11,784 bases of DNA from Candidatus Atribacteria bacterium (GCA_018056205.1 JAGPGC010000023.1:1-11784); one strand, 5' to 3'. Numbered from the stretch's first letter, positions 1 through 7,193 are shown. The notes: a model not told the origin generated them from the letters alone. A program made the numbers and translations.

Positions 1-424
1 CCAAATCAACAGGATCAATGGTGAGCGAATTGTCCACCTCAGCGATAACTGGAATCGCTTTTGCCGCTAATACTGCAGCGCAGGAGGCAAAGAAAGTGTA
101 TCCCGGGACGATCACTTCATCACCAGGACCAACACCGACTGCTACAAGAGCGGTGATTAAAGCTGAGGTGCAAGAATTCACCGCTAATGAGTGTCTAACT
201 CCTATTTTACCAGAAAACTCTTCTTCGAGCATTTTGACTCGAGATGGGTATTCTCCTGGCCCGTAATAACGGAAAAGATATTTATTATCCAGAACTTCCA
301 ATACGGCTTGCTTTTCTTCTTCTCCGATTTCCAAACCACCAGGAAACATAGGTATGGCTGGAGTGGTTTTAACCGGTTTTCCGCCTTCAATGGCAAGTTT
401 TTCTTTGTCTGAGTTAGGCGACAT
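1..424 (-). CDS. DegT/DnrJ/EryC1/StrS-type PLP aminotransferase, N-terminal part (runs off the window)
   Basis: About 141 N-terminal residues are visible; the C-terminal part, including the PLP-binding lysine, lies outside the window. The start is ATG at 424-422, preceded on the minus strand by AGGAGG about 8 bases upstream. Typical features of the family fold-type I aminotransferases are visible: an N-terminal LAIEGGKPV stretch (residues 10-18), a LEEEF segment (66-70), NSCTSAL (83-89), which matches the usual cofactor-phosphate loop, and GDEVIVPGYTFFAS (101-114). Family members transaminate keto-sugars or cyclitol ketones using glutamate or glutamine. The LAI.GG.PV opening is, from memory, common in the inosose/aminohydroxybenzoate branch, but the exact substrate cannot be read from this fragment. 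It is transcribed divergently from the transporter locus and has its own near-consensus promoter. I am sure of the family and unsure of the reaction. Confidence 0.9.
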   Translation of the reverse strand, partial: MSPNSDKEKLAIEGGKPVKTTPAIPMFPGGLEIGEEEKQAVLEVLDNKYLFRYYGPGEYPSRVKMLEEEFSGKIGVRHSLAVNSCTSALITALVAVGVGPGDEVIVPGYTFFASCAAVLAAKAIPVIAEVDNSLTIDPVDL

Positions 425-455
425 AAATATTCCCTCCTATTTTAACTTCGTTTTT

Positions 456-483
456 ATTATAAAAAAATAAAGTTTAAAGTCAA
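456..483 (-). promoter_or_regulatory. Sigma70-type promoter for the aminotransferase gene
   Basis: On the minus strand, TTGACT (483-478), a 16-bp spacer and a perfect TATAAT (461-456) form a near-consensus promoter. Transcription would start near 449, leaving a leader of about 25 bases before the ATG at 424. This is the best promoter match seen in the window. Confidence 0.72.
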
Positions 484-644
484 CCAACCAATCAGTTATT
501 TTCAAAAATCTTAAGATTAAAACCAGAAATTTCCATTTTTTAAGCCCTGGTTAAAATAATTTCTTAAACATTAGATAATAGAATAAAGTGGGAGAGTATT
601 ATCTTATCCAGAATTAAAATTTTTATCAAAGTTCACTTGGGAAT

Positions 645-672
645 TTGAAAAATGTTAGGATTTATTTATCAT
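645..672 (+). promoter_or_regulatory. Candidate promoter of the lipoprotein/transporter operon
   Basis: TTGAAA (645-650) and TATCAT (667-672) are separated by 16 bp. Each hexamer differs from consensus at one position. Transcription would begin around 679, about 35 bases before the TTG start of the lipoprotein gene. The rest of 425-714 is AT-rich and holds no other feature I can support. Confidence 0.5.
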
Positions 673-714
673 ATTTTATAAGGTCCTATTTGTAGAAAAT
701 AAGGAGGAATTATC

Positions 715-1140
715 TTGAAAACCAGAAATTTTCTATTATTTATTATCTTTTGTTTTTCTTTGATTTTAATTTTTACTGGTTGCCTTAACAAACCAGCAGA
801 ACCGACATCCTCACCCTCACCAACCGCTCCTCTTAATCCAAAAATTACATCAATATCTCCGGATTCGGGTCCCTCTGGAACGAAAATAACTCTTTTTGGA
901 TTAGACTTCGGAGCAGTACAGGGGTCAAGTCAATTAGTGTTTAAAAGAGGTGATAATAAAACTTTTGAAGCCGAAATCATTACCTGGTCGGATTTGAATA
1001 TTTATGCTCGGGTTCCTCAACTCATGAAGGATACTTATAAAGTCTATGTTATAGTTAATGAGGTATTAAGCAATCAGGTGGAATATGAATTAAAGCCGGT
1101 AGGTTCGGGAACAACCTGTACTCAGTGTGGCCGACAATAA
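715..1140 (+). CDS. Lipoprotein with one IPT/TIG domain and a C-terminal CxxC
   Basis: This 141-residue protein starts at TTG, chosen because AAGGAGG (701-707) sits 7 bases upstream. A hydrophobic signal (residues 6-20) ends in the lipobox FTGC, so Cys23 should be lipidated and the protein anchored in the membrane outside the cytoplasm. A Pro/Ser/Thr-rich linker (28-41) leads to one IPT/TIG-like beta-sandwich (about 42-128). The phrase ITSISPDSGPSGTKITLFG is the hallmark of that fold. The last residues, CTQCGRQ, carry a CxxC pair that is not part of the TIG fold and could bind metal or form a disulfide. TIG domains usually bind partners or surfaces and are not catalytic. The gene lies 33 bases before the cupin gene and probably shares its transcript. 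Membership in the transport locus is inferred from position only. Confidence 0.82.
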   Translation: MKTRNFLLFIIFCFSLILIFTGCLNKPAEPTSSPSPTAPLNPKITSISPDSGPSGTKITLFGLDFGAVQGSSQLVFKRGDNKTFEAEIITWSDLNIYARVPQLMKDTYKVYVIVNEVLSNQVEYELKPVGSGTTCTQCGRQ

Positions 1141-1173
1141 GTTATCGAGAAGTAAATTAAAAAGGAGGAAGTG

Positions 1174-1536
1174 GTGAAAGGCAAAGTCATAAAAAGGGGT
1201 CAAGGTAAAATAATTATGGAAGGAGACGAATGTACTGAGATTTATGCTTTTACCGATAAAATTGTTTTTTCCGTAAGTACTCTCCTTCCCGGTCAACGTG
1301 CCTGTTTAGATTTTGGTCATAAAAATGCCGATGAAATCTGTTATGTGATCCAAGGGAAAATCGTGATTCATTTTCCCGACGAAGAGGAGTATTATTTATT
1401 GGAAACAGGTGATGCGATCTTGGTTCCTCCGAGTATATCTCATTATTCCATCAATGTGGGAGAAGAAAAATCGATCACGGTTTGGGCTGGTGCTGGACCA
1501 GATATGGAACATTTTATAACAGAAGCTAAACCCTAG
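1174..1536 (+). CDS. Small single-domain cupin protein
   Basis: A 120-residue cytoplasmic protein, nearly all of it one cupin beta-barrel. Motif 1 is around residues 48-61 (GHKNADEICYVIQG) and motif 2 around 79-94 (GDAILVPPSISHYSIN). Likely metal ligands are His49, Glu54 and His90. The second histidine of the classic HxH is Asn51 here, a common variation. Two GTG codons in a row (1171 and 1174) could start it. AAAGGAGG (1161-1168) leaves 2 bases before the first and 5 before the second, so I chose 1174. Small cupins of this type include sugar-phosphate isomerases, lyases and ligand sensors, and the exact reaction cannot be told. It sits between a lipoprotein and a transporter-binding protein, so a role in handling the imported compound is a reasonable inference. 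Confidence 0.85.
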   Translation: MKGKVIKRGQGKIIMEGDECTEIYAFTDKIVFSVSTLLPGQRACLDFGHKNADEICYVIQGKIVIHFPDEEEYYLLETGDAILVPPSISHYSINVGEEKSITVWAGAGPDMEHFITEAKP

Positions 1537-1578
1537 ATGCCTAAAGGGAAGAGTACGTATTTTCGGTTCAAATTTTCA

Positions 1579-1607
1579 TTGACAATAAATATATGGTGTG
1601 TTAGTTT
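1579..1607 (+). promoter_or_regulatory. Candidate internal promoter before the substrate-binding protein gene
   Basis: A perfect -35 hexamer TTGACA (1579-1584) is followed after 17 bp by a weak -10, TAGTTT (1602-1607), which keeps the key T1, A2 and T6. A better -10-like TATTAT (1613-1618) is too far from this -35. The 127-base gap in which it lies is longer than the other early gaps in the operon, which fits a separate promoter for the highly needed binding protein. Confidence 0.4.
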
Positions 1608-1663
1608 CATCTTATTATATGCAACACCGATCAAGGACTGTTGCAAAAAAAAGGAGGAAAAAT

Positions 1664-2656
1664 ATGCGGAATTTAGTTCGAGCACTTGTACTAGTCATGC
1701 TGGTTTTATTGGTTTTAAGCACCACCGTGCTAGCCCAGGATAAGTTTGAAATCGTTATGGTTGCAAAGCATGAAGGAATTTCCTGGTTTGACGACATGCG
1801 TACTGGTGTTGAAGAGTTTGGTAAGGATCATGAGGATGTCACTTCATACCAGATTGCCCCAGAAGGTGGAGACCCTGCTAAACAAGTGCAGATGGTTGAA
1901 GACCTCATTGCCAAGGGCGTTGACGCTATCCTGGTAGTTCCTAACGATCCAAAATCAATGATTCCGGTAATCAAAAAAGCTAAAGATGCTGGTATTATCG
2001 TGATCAGCCATGAAGCAGAAGAGCTGAAAGGGATTGTTGATTATGATATGGAAGCTTTCCGAAATGAAGATTTTGGCGTTCTGATGTTTGAAAGCCTTGC
2101 TCGAGAAATGAACTACGAAGGTGAATATGTCGGTATGGTCGGTGCTTTGACTATGCAGACCCACATGCAATGGTTCCAGGCCGGACACGATTATGCAGCA
2201 GAAAAATATCCTAATTTGAAATTCATCCTTCAAGAACCAGTTGAAGATTTCAATACCGAGCAAACTGCCTATAATAAAGCTCGAGAGCTCCTTCGTACTT
2301 ACCCCAACATAAAAGGGATGTTTGGATGTTCCGCTTCATCAACGATCATGCAAGCCCAAGCTGTTGAGGAACGTGGTTTGCAAGAACAGGTAGCTGTAGT
2401 CGGATTAACTCTTCCATCTATGAGTAAAACCTATCTGGAATCTGGTTCTCTCCGTCAAGCACAATGCTGGCGACCAGCTGATGCAGGTTATGTGTGTGCA
2501 ATGATTGCTTATAAAGTTCTCAAAGGAGAACCATTAGAAACTGGTATTAGCCTTGGTAAAGAAGGATATGAGAGCGTGACCGTAGAAGATGGTATTATCT
2601 ATGGCAACGCACCCCTGGTACTTACCAAGGAAAATGTGAATGATTTCCCCTTCTAA
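1664..2656 (+). CDS. Periplasmic sugar-type substrate-binding protein (LsrB/RhaS-like, Peripla_BP_4 family)
   Basis: A 330-residue secreted protein that captures the ligand for the ABC importer encoded next to it. The ATG at 1664 is chosen because AAGGAGG (1651-1657) lies 6 bases upstream and the Sec signal peptide starts there: MRNLVR, a hydrophobic core, and cleavage after VLA (residue 24). The mature protein has the two-lobed fold of type I binding proteins. Visible segments include FEIVMVAKHEG (28-38), a GGDPAKQVQ stretch (68-76), AKGVDAILVVPNDP (83-96) and the end LVLTKENVNDF (318-328), which resembles the LsrB/RhaS C-terminus. Compared from memory with Salmonella LsrB, the lysine at 35 is kept, but the Asp-Gln pair is Thr166-His167 and the Pro is Cys222. 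AI-2 is therefore an unlikely ligand. It is followed by a large hairpin and then the ATPase and two permeases. Family is certain; ligand unknown. Confidence 0.92.
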   Translation: MRNLVRALVLVMLVLLVLSTTVLAQDKFEIVMVAKHEGISWFDDMRTGVEEFGKDHEDVTSYQIAPEGGDPAKQVQMVEDLIAKGVDAILVVPNDPKSMIPVIKKAKDAGIIVISHEAEELKGIVDYDMEAFRNEDFGVLMFESLAREMNYEGEYVGMVGALTMQTHMQWFQAGHDYAAEKYPNLKFILQEPVEDFNTEQTAYNKARELLRTYPNIKGMFGCSASSTIMQAQAVEERGLQEQVAVVGLTLPSMSKTYLESGSLRQAQCWRPADAGYVCAMIAYKVLKGEPLETGISLGKEGYESVTVEDGIIYGNAPLVLTKENVNDFPF

Positions 2657-2681
2657 AAACTCCTTTTAATAATAATGAAAA

Positions 2682-2734
2682 CTTATCCAAATCTATGCCC
2701 AGCTTCCTAAAGGCTGGGCATAGATTTGGATAAG
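2682..2734 (+). terminator. Perfect 22-bp inverted repeat between binding protein and ATPase (attenuator or mRNA-stability hairpin)
   Basis: Arms 2682-2703 and 2713-2734 are exact reverse complements over 22 bases, with a 9-base spacer. In RNA a G-U and a U-A pair extend the stem to 24 bp with a 5-base loop. Only a weak run of four T follows (2739-2742), so it is not a classic full terminator. In many importer operons a hairpin here lets the binding protein be made in excess over ATPase and permeases, either by partial termination or by protecting the upstream mRNA 3' end. That role is inferred from position. Confidence 0.75.
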
Positions 2735-2756
2735 CCTCTTTTAAGGCGGAAGAATC

Positions 2757-4250
2757 ATGGGACCACAATTAATTTTAAAGCTAAGCAATATCAATAAAAC
2801 TTTTCCCGGTGTGCAAGCTCTAAAAGGTGTTGACATGGATGTACACTATGGAGAAGTTCACTGTTTGGTAGGTGAAAACGGTTCGGGAAAGTCTACCTTA
2901 ATCCGTATTATCTCCGGTGTTGAATCACCTGAAAGTGGAACAATAGAAATTAACGGGAATACCTACAAAAAACTGACCGTTCGACAAGCCATGCGTGAGG
3001 GAGTACAGGTTATCTATCAGGATCTTTCTCTCTTTCCTGATCTCTCTGTTGGTGAAAACATTGCTTTTAATTGGCTGGTAGAAAATTCACAATGGTTAAT
3101 TAACCAGAAAGAATACCTTCAAAGAGCGAATGAAGAACTCGAACGTCTTGATTCTAAGATTGATATGAAGGAACAGGTGAGCAATTTATCAATGAGCCAA
3201 AAACAAATTGTGGCGATTTCTCGGGCATTGGTTTTAGATGCTAAATTGCTTATATTTGATGAACCAACCACAGCTTTAACTAAAAAAGAAATTGATACGC
3301 TATTAAAAACTATCGAAGAGCTGAAACAAAGAAATATTACCTCGATATTTGTAAGCCATAAATTAAACGAAGTATTTCGCATTGCTGATATCATAACAGT
3401 TTTGCGAGATGGAGAAAAAATCGGTGATTTCGCTGCCAATGAATTAGATGAAAACAAATTGGCATTCTATATGACTGGACGGGAGATAATATATGAAGCA
3501 TTTGAACCAGATGTTAAAAATGGGAAGCGAATTATAGAATTAAGGGAATTAACTCGAAAACCCCATTTCAGTAATGTTAGCTTATCAGTCAATGAAGGAG
3601 AAATTGTTGGTATTACTGGACCACTTGGTGCTGGACGAACCGAGCTAGCACTGTCTCTTTTTGGTTTAAATCATCCGCAATCAGGTGAAATATTATTCGA
3701 AGATAAACGGGTACATATTAGCAATCCGGCCAAAGCTCGTGAACTTGGAATTGCCTTATTGCCCGAAGATAGACACAGCCAAGGGCTTTTTAGAACCAAA
3801 TCCATCACCGACAACCTAACAGCTGCAACCCTTGAACAACTGAAGCGTTTTCTTGTAATTGATCAAACCAAGGCAAAAGAAGAAAGCAATAAAGTTTTCA
3901 ACGATCTTCGCATAAAAGCTTCTTCTATGGATACGATTGTTGAAACATTGTCTGGTGGAAACCAGCAACGAGTAGTGTTGGGAAAATGGCTGGCGACTAA
4001 TCCAAAATTATTTATCCTTGATAGTCCAACGGTTGGAATCGACGTTGGTTCTAAGTCGGAAATTTATGAAATAATCCATGAATTAGCCCGAAATCGAATG
4101 GCGATTATTATGATTTCTGATGAAATTCCCGAAATATACCATAACTGTAATCGTGTAATTGTCATGAGGGATGGGAAAATAACTGCAACTGTTAATACCA
4201 GTGATACCACCGAGGATGAACTTCGTAGCATGGTGGAAGGAAGGTCTTAG
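2757..4250 (+). CDS. Sugar-type ABC importer ATPase with two nucleotide-binding domains (RbsA/LsrA/RhaT-like)
   Basis: A 497-residue cytoplasmic ATPase that powers the two permeases downstream. Domain 1 has Walker A GENGSGKST (39-47), Q-loop Gln88, signature LSMSQ (144-148), Walker B LLIFDEP (164-170) with catalytic Glu169, and switch His201. Domain 2 has the degenerate Walker A GPLGAGRTE (288-296) usual in this family, a good signature LSGGNQQ (398-404), but a Walker B of LFILDSP, so Ser423 replaces the catalytic glutamate. The switch His is also absent (ISDEIPE). The family therefore keeps one good ATP site, made from Walker motifs of domain 1 and the signature of domain 2. The start ATG has a weaker AAGGCGG site (2743-2749), so less product than the binding protein is expected. 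Its stop is followed at once by the permease start. Confidence 0.95.
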   Translation: MGPQLILKLSNINKTFPGVQALKGVDMDVHYGEVHCLVGENGSGKSTLIRIISGVESPESGTIEINGNTYKKLTVRQAMREGVQVIYQDLSLFPDLSVGENIAFNWLVENSQWLINQKEYLQRANEELERLDSKIDMKEQVSNLSMSQKQIVAISRALVLDAKLLIFDEPTTALTKKEIDTLLKTIEELKQRNITSIFVSHKLNEVFRIADIITVLRDGEKIGDFAANELDENKLAFYMTGREIIYEAFEPDVKNGKRIIELRELTRKPHFSNVSLSVNEGEIVGITGPLGAGRTELALSLFGLNHPQSGEILFEDKRVHISNPAKARELGIALLPEDRHSQGLFRTKSITDNLTAATLEQLKRFLVIDQTKAKEESNKVFNDLRIKASSMDTIVETLSGGNQQRVVLGKWLATNPKLFILDSPTVGIDVGSKSEIYEIIHELARNRMAIIMISDEIPEIYHNCNRVIVMRDGKITATVNTSDTTEDELRSMVEGRS

Positions 4251-4251
4251 G

Positions 4252-5271
4252 ATGAATGGAAGAAGGTATCCAATCAGAGACTTAATGAAACGACAAGAAT
4301 CGGTATTGTTTCTTATTCTGTTTGCATATTGTGCATTTGTTAGTATAGTGAATCCGGCATTCTTAGCGCTGGATAATATTTTTGATATTATAAAAAGTAG
4401 TGCCGGAATGATGGTATTAGCTATGGGAATATTGGTGGTATTAGTTTCTGGTGGAATTGATGTATCCTTCACGGCTATGGCCATCTTTAGTGGATACATT
4501 ACTATACGAATTATGATAGCGTTCGGTATCGATAGTTTGCTTTTAGCTTATTTAGCTTCGGCTTTTATTGGTTTAATACTAGGTTTTTTGAACGGTATCA
4601 TCATACATAAATTTAGATTAAAGCCCCTTATCGTTACTTTAGGAACACAAAATATTTTCATCGGGGCTTTATCGGTATTCTTTGGAACCAAATTCATTCC
4701 AGTTGGGCAGATGCCGAAATCTATCGTTCGATTCGGTACCAATTCCCTCTTATCCATTCCTCTATCGACTGGAGGAACGGCGAATCTCACCTTATTCCTC
4801 ATTCCAGTTGCCCTGGTGGTATTTGTAACCTGGTTTATTTTAAATCGGACCATGTTAGGAAGAAGCGTATATGCTTTGGGGAGTAGCCCGGTTGCTGCAC
4901 AAAGAGCTGGGTTGAATATCGCATCAATTCGTTATTTTGTTTATTCTTATATGGGTGTTTTGGCAGGAATTATGGGGATTATATACGCAGCTGAAGTTCG
5001 TTCGCTAAACCCAATTTCTTTAGTAGGTGAAGAACTCACCATTATTGCTGCAACAGTCCTTGGTGGGGCTAAATTGACTGGTGGGAGAGGAACGGTTTTA
5101 GGAGTATTTTTTGGAGTGCTCATTATTTCTGTTTTAAATACAACCTTAATTCTTATCGGTCTTTCTTCTTCTTGGAACAATTTCTTTATTGGAATCATCA
5201 TTCTCCTCAGTGTTGGAATAACCGCTTATCGAAATAAAAAAGAGAGCGAAAAGAACCTGATCTTTCTGTGA
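4252..5271 (+). CDS. ABC importer permease 1 (BPD_transp_2 family, LsrC/RbsC-like)
   Basis: A 339-residue inner-membrane protein, mostly hydrophobic with roughly eight to ten membrane segments, which forms half of the translocation channel. Family marks are SGGIDVS (66-72), the cytoplasmic loop GRSVYALGSSPVAAQRAGL (203-221) and the ATPase-contact region around 266-284 (AATVLGG...GGRGTVLG). The ATG at 4252 lies one base after the ATPase stop, and a GGAAGG stretch inside the end of the ATPase gene can serve as its ribosome binding site, so translation is probably coupled. A longer upstream open frame exists but would overlap the ATPase gene by about 50 bases with no ribosome binding site. It pairs with the second permease to make a heterodimeric channel. 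Confidence 0.93.
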   Translation: MNGRRYPIRDLMKRQESVLFLILFAYCAFVSIVNPAFLALDNIFDIIKSSAGMMVLAMGILVVLVSGGIDVSFTAMAIFSGYITIRIMIAFGIDSLLLAYLASAFIGLILGFLNGIIIHKFRLKPLIVTLGTQNIFIGALSVFFGTKFIPVGQMPKSIVRFGTNSLLSIPLSTGGTANLTLFLIPVALVVFVTWFILNRTMLGRSVYALGSSPVAAQRAGLNIASIRYFVYSYMGVLAGIMGIIYAAEVRSLNPISLVGEELTIIAATVLGGAKLTGGRGTVLGVFFGVLIISVLNTTLILIGLSSSWNNFFIGIIILLSVGITAYRNKKESEKNLIFL

Positions 5272-5274
5272 GGA
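5270..5274 (+). promoter_or_regulatory. Ribosome binding site deciding the start of permease 2
   Basis: GAGGA overlaps the stop codon of permease 1 and lies 8 bases before an ATG at 5283. The alternative GTG start at 5268 overlaps the same stop by four bases but has no purine-rich site before it. Confidence 0.5.
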
Positions 5275-5282
5275 AAACACAA

Positions 5283-6275
5283 ATGATAAAAATATCCAAA
5301 GAAATGATCATCCTTTTTGTGATATTTGGGATTGTATTGGTTGGAATTGCATTTCTATTGGGAGGAAGTTTCTATAACAGTCGTAACTTTGTCTCGATGG
5401 GTTTTCAAATTCCTGAGTTTGGTTTTTTAGCCTTAGCCATGTCCTTGGCATTGCTAACTGGCGGGATTGACTTATCCATTATTGGGAATATGAACCTATC
5501 CGGAATTTTAGCTGCTTTAATCCTTACCAACCAAACCTTGCTTACCACAGCTGGAACGGCAGTAACAGTTGCTTTAGCTATATTAGTGGCACTCTTATTT
5601 GGTTTAATTTGTGGTGCGTTAAATGGGATACTTATTGGCTTTATAAGAATACCTGCAATGTTGGCAACCATAGGTACTATGTTGTTTTATACCGGTATTG
5701 GTATGGCAATTACCGGAGGACGAGGAGTGGTAGGCTTTCCAGAGGTTTTCATGTTGTTTGGGAATTCTCGATTTCTTGGATTACCAATTCCTTTACTCAT
5801 CATGTTTATTGTTTTTGCCCTGGTTGCCTTAGCTCTGGAACTCACCGTATGGGGACGAAGTGTTTATTTGACGGGAAATAACTATTTAGCAGCTCTTTTT
5901 TCCGGTGTACGAACCAAGAAAACTGTTATTTTAACCTACATGATAGGTGGATTAATGTGCGGTTTCAGTGCCCTGATCCTTATATCGAGAGTGAATTCTG
6001 CACGGATTGGTTACGGTGATACCTATCTTCTTCAAGCAATTCTAGTTTCAGTGATGGGAGGAATCAATCCTGAGGGTGGTTCGGGGAAGGTATTAGGAGT
6101 ATTAGTAAGTATTTTAATACTTCAATCACTTTCCAGCTCTTTTACCTTGTTTGCGATAACTCCCTATGCAAGAGGATTAATCTATGGTTTGATGCTTTTG
6201 ATCATCATGATTGTCAATTATGTGTATGGAGAAGGATCTAAAAGATCGTTGCGAAAAGCAAAAACAGAACAATAA
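5283..6275 (+). CDS. ABC importer permease 2 (BPD_transp_2 family, LsrD/RbsC-like)
   Basis: A 330-residue polytopic membrane protein, the partner of the permease before it. It shows TGGIDLS (59-65), the loop GRSVYLTGNN (191-200) followed by the LFSGVRTKK segment, and the conserved region 254-272 (LVSVMGG...GGSGKVLG) that normally contacts the ATPase. The C-terminus is basic (GSKRSLRKAK). Sequence differs clearly from permease 1, so the channel is a heterodimer as in Lsr and Rha systems. I chose ATG 5283 because GAGGA lies 8 bases upstream. GTG at 5268 would add five residues and overlap the previous gene by 4 bases, and is possible. The next gene starts 73 bases later with no strong terminator between, so it is probably cotranscribed. 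Confidence 0.92.
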   Translation: MIKISKEMIILFVIFGIVLVGIAFLLGGSFYNSRNFVSMGFQIPEFGFLALAMSLALLTGGIDLSIIGNMNLSGILAALILTNQTLLTTAGTAVTVALAILVALLFGLICGALNGILIGFIRIPAMLATIGTMLFYTGIGMAITGGRGVVGFPEVFMLFGNSRFLGLPIPLLIMFIVFALVALALELTVWGRSVYLTGNNYLAALFSGVRTKKTVILTYMIGGLMCGFSALILISRVNSARIGYGDTYLLQAILVSVMGGINPEGGSGKVLGVLVSILILQSLSSSFTLFAITPYARGLIYGLMLLIIMIVNYVYGEGSKRSLRKAKTEQ

Positions 6276-6348
6276 CAATGAAATACCGAGAAAAATTTCT
6301 GGTTAAGAGAGCATTGGAATATTCGAGGTGTAATAAGGAGGAATCATT

Positions 6349-6819
6349 GTGCAAGATGGAGAATTAATTCAGATTGGGTATTTGGTAAAGGATTTAGAGG
6401 GCGCCGTAAAGTTTTACATGGAAACCTTGGATGTTGGTCCCTGGGAAATATATACTTTTGCTCCTCCAGTGCTTCGCGAATCAATGGTGCGAGGAAAGCC
6501 CTCAAACCATGATTTTCGCATTGCTATAGCTTCACCAGGTCAGATTCAGGTTGAACTCATTCAACCATTGACTGGTCGGAGCATTTATGATGAATACCTG
6601 GAACAAAAGGGAGAGGGATTGCATCACGTCAAGTATTATTATAAGGATTGTCAAAAAGCAATTCAGGAATTTGAGAAAAAAGGAGTAACTGTTATTCAAA
6701 GCGGAAAGTTTGATGAAGACGAATATTATTACCTGGATACTTTAAAGTATTATGGAATGGTTATAGAAATCGGGAATGGGGGAAAGATCAGACCTCCTGA
6801 AAGAGTTATTTCGAAATAA
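6349..6819 (+). CDS. VOC-superfamily protein (glyoxalase/methylmalonyl-CoA epimerase-like)
   Basis: A 156-residue cytoplasmic protein of the vicinal-oxygen-chelate fold. Two beta-alpha-beta-beta-beta halves are visible, opening with IQIGYLVKDLEGAVKFY and, in the second half, GLHHVKYYYKD (90-100). Likely metal ligands are Gln8, Glu69, His93 (or His92) and Glu140, a Gln/Glu/His/Glu set like that known for glyoxalase I. The protein is therefore probably an active metal enzyme. The start is GTG 6349, with AAGGAGG (6335-6341) 7 bases upstream. Homologues include glyoxalases, epimerases, ring-cleaving dioxygenases and isomerases, so the reaction is open. Its place at the end of the importer operon suggests that it acts on the imported compound or a breakdown product of it. 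Confidence 0.85.
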   Translation: MQDGELIQIGYLVKDLEGAVKFYMETLDVGPWEIYTFAPPVLRESMVRGKPSNHDFRIAIASPGQIQVELIQPLTGRSIYDEYLEQKGEGLHHVKYYYKDCQKAIQEFEKKGVTVIQSGKFDEDEYYYLDTLKYYGMVIEIGNGGKIRPPERVISK

Positions 6820-6840
6820 ATAATTTTTTATATTTTTTTT
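6806..6840 (+). terminator. Weak AT-rich terminator candidate at the end of the importer operon
   Basis: The palindrome TTATTTCGAAATAA (6806-6819) includes the stop codon of the VOC gene and is followed by T-runs of six (6823-6828) and eight (6833-6840). The stem is almost all A-T pairs, so it is weak, but the following T-rich tract is strong. Confidence 0.35.
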
Positions 6841-6847
6841 GTGTAAA

Positions 6848-6865
6848 AACCCAAGTTATTGGGTT
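6848..6865. repeat. Short hairpin (7-bp arms, 4-base loop)
   Basis: AACCCAA and TTGGGTT are perfect arms around GTTA. On the minus strand the stem runs straight into five T, but no minus-strand gene ends here. On the plus strand no T-run follows. It may assist termination after the VOC gene. Confidence 0.4.
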
Positions 6866-6895
6866 CTGATATTGGATAAATGTCGCTAAATTGGA

Positions 6896-6909
6896 CGCAA
6901 TGAATTGCG
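6896..6909. repeat. CGCAAT-GA-ATTGCG palindrome
   Basis: Perfect 6-bp arms with a 2-base centre, flanked by AT-rich TAAATT-containing sequence on both sides. It could be an operator-like site or the remnant of a small palindromic repeat, and nothing seen decides between them. Confidence 0.35.
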
Positions 6910-7130
6910 CCACTAAATTATTAAGCTTATTATTGGGATTTTATTTATATATAGCTCGAAGGTTAATCTTATAAAAAAAGAAAAAAGATAAAGCCTTTAC
7001 ACCTTCCAATAAAGAAAGTTTATGATAATATTTTACTCATCACTGCCTTCTCGCCATCGATCACTATCTTCACATAGTAGACTATCATACCCTATAACAG
7101 CACCTGATGAGGGAAATTCATATTAAATTT

Positions 7131-7184
7131 TGTCATTATAAATTGTCCAACTGTCTTTTGGTTTGACGACGTGGCAATTTCTCC
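7131..7184 (-). repeat. Degenerate copy of the palindromic repeat family (unit E)
   Basis: It begins with TGTCATT and contains CGACGTG (7167-7173) followed by an AAT-TC-C pattern, in the same order and orientation as unit A, but its middle is longer and has drifted. It is recognised only by these end motifs. Confidence 0.35.
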
Positions 7185-7193
7185 AATCTTCTC

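Noticed and set aside
18..412. Two plus-strand open frames near the left edge
   Set aside because: They are antisense to the aminotransferase reading frame, have no ribosome binding site and encode no recognisable protein.
1598..1663. Longer start for the substrate-binding protein
   Set aside because: It would place a strong AAGGAGG inside the gene and put about 22 charged residues ahead of a clear signal peptide that begins at 1664.
4083..5671. Several minus-strand open frames under the ATPase and permease genes
   Set aside because: They are antisense shadows of strongly supported genes and have no recognisable domains.
1664..6819. A true Lsr (autoinducer-2) operon
   Set aside because: Several AI-2 ligand residues seem to be changed, and no lsrK, lsrF, lsrG or lsrR homologue is present in the window.
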